Assembly: GCA_963725145.1 (NCBI GenBank)
Contig: CAVRXL010000010.1
Coordinates: forward strand, 620,001-684,000
DNA length: 64,000 nucleotides
Source: DATAEE01 sp963725145
Lineage (GTDB): Bacteria; Acidobacteriota; Vicinamibacteria; Vicinamibacterales; 2-12-FULL-66-21
Direction: 5' to 3'
Notes under the pieces: model-generated
Database searches by the model: none
What the model was told of the DNA's origin: nothing
The model's input: the letters and a program-made list of their open reading frames with translations, nothing else
Shown here: positions 63,700 to 64,000 of the stretch, piece by piece
How positions within the stretch are numbered: the first letter of the stretch is position 1
Layout of the letters: each line of letters starts with the position of its first letter
Program-made: the position numbers and the translations under genes

Positions 63700-64000
63700 A
63701 TGACCGCGATCGTCGTCTCGCACGCCACGAAGATCTACCGCCGCTACAGCGGACGCCGGCAGTTCGCGACGCTCAAGAGCGCGCTGCTGAGCGGGAGCCT
63801 CATCCGGGATCTTCGGCCCGACGAGCGGTTCACCGCCGTCGACGACGTGTCGTTCGACGTCGAGGCCGGGCGCACGCTGGGGATCATCGGCCGGAACGGA
63901 TCCGGCAAGAGCACGGTGCTGAAGCTCGTCGCCGGGATCACCAAGCCGACGAGCGGCAGCGTGCGCGTGAACGGGCGCGTGTCGGCGCTGATCGAGCTGG
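63700..64000 (+). CDS. ABC exporter ATP-binding protein (Wzt/TagH-like), 3' end beyond the window
   Basis: The first 100 codons of the ATPase partner of the permease. N-terminal TAIVVSHATKIYRRYSGRRQ, then VDDVSFDVEAGRTLGIIGRN, Walker A GRNGSGKSTVLKLVAG, and TKPTSGSVRVNGRVSALIEL, which matches the export-ATPase signature before the Q-loop in Wzt/TagH proteins. The ABC signature and Walker B lie past the window edge. AAAGGA is 6-7 nt upstream of ATG, within the tail of leader element copy 3. Confidence 0.9.
   Translation, partial: MTAIVVSHATKIYRRYSGRRQFATLKSALLSGSLIRDLRPDERFTAVDDVSFDVEAGRTLGIIGRNGSGKSTVLKLVAGITKPTSGSVRVNGRVSALIEL

Overview
The window is a 64 kb piece of GC-rich bacterial chromosome that includes the replication-origin neighbourhood. 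I read it as Acidobacteriota, most likely a Vicinamibacteria-type lineage. That placement is an inference from an 806-aa duplicated 'orphan' MacB-like permease, a BlaI/M56 pair with HEAT repeats, an F1-only ATP synthase cluster and many small palindromic and heptamer intergenic repeats; there is no rRNA gene to test it.

Layout. 1-4.9 kb (minus): a Ser/Thr kinase cut by the window edge, an outer-membrane barrel, an ECF sigma factor with two small membrane proteins, and a secreted PQQ-type sugar dehydrogenase. 4.9-10.6 kb (plus): a BlaI repressor, an M56 membrane protease whose C-terminus is a HEAT array, a second HEAT protein and an ADOP permease, tied together by two look-alike operators. 10.7-16.7 kb: two CNNM/CorC-type proteins, secreted proteins including a matrixin protease, a clear terminator and tRNA-Ser(UGA). 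16.7-28.9 kb: HAD and SGNH hydrolases, serS, galU, FmdB, DUF885, rsmI, a TPR protein, glmU, glmS, and a GntR-SPFH-small membrane protein operon. 29-35.2 kb: a threonine/serine dehydratase and leucine synthesis (leuB, leuA, a divergent LysR gene, leuD, leuC). 35.2-38.3 kb: a four-helix-bundle (IVP-like) gene between heptamer arrays, then a UvrD/PcrA helicase. 39-47 kb (minus): gyrA, gyrB, dnaN, dnaA. 47-55.7 kb (plus): rpmH, rnpA, yidD, yidC, jag, mnmE, mnmG, rsmG, parA, parB. 55.9-62 kb: selD and the F1 ATP synthase genes atpHAGDC. 62-64 kb: a PP2C phosphatase and an ABC-2 polysaccharide exporter that runs off the right edge.

Origin. Genes diverge at dnaA/rpmH. DnaA-box-like sites of the form TTTTCCACA lie just upstream of dnaA, and an AT-rich tract plus one more such site lies between dnaA and dnaN, which suggests a bipartite oriC. 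One parS site sits inside the end of rsmG, beside parAB.

Most interesting points. (1) A roughly 59-nt structured leader element occurs three times, upstream of selD, atpD and the ABC ATPase gene; its hairpin shows compensatory base changes. (2) Heptamer-built inverted elements (G-rich arm, spacer, C-rich arm) abut the start codons of glmS, mnmE and the helicase gene, and one has the IVP-like gene in its spacer. (3) selD encodes a selenoprotein: an in-frame UGA at codon 14 followed by a SECIS-like hairpin. (4) Short palindromes have been absorbed in frame into the M56 protease and LeuB. (5) The BlaI/M56-HEAT/HEAT/ADOP cluster looks like a signalling system in which HEAT repeats replace the beta-lactam sensor.

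Caution: four genes (a CNNM/CorC gene, the matrixin, leuC, yidC) each need a one-base correction. Because yidC is normally essential, sequence or assembly error is the simplest explanation for most of these.
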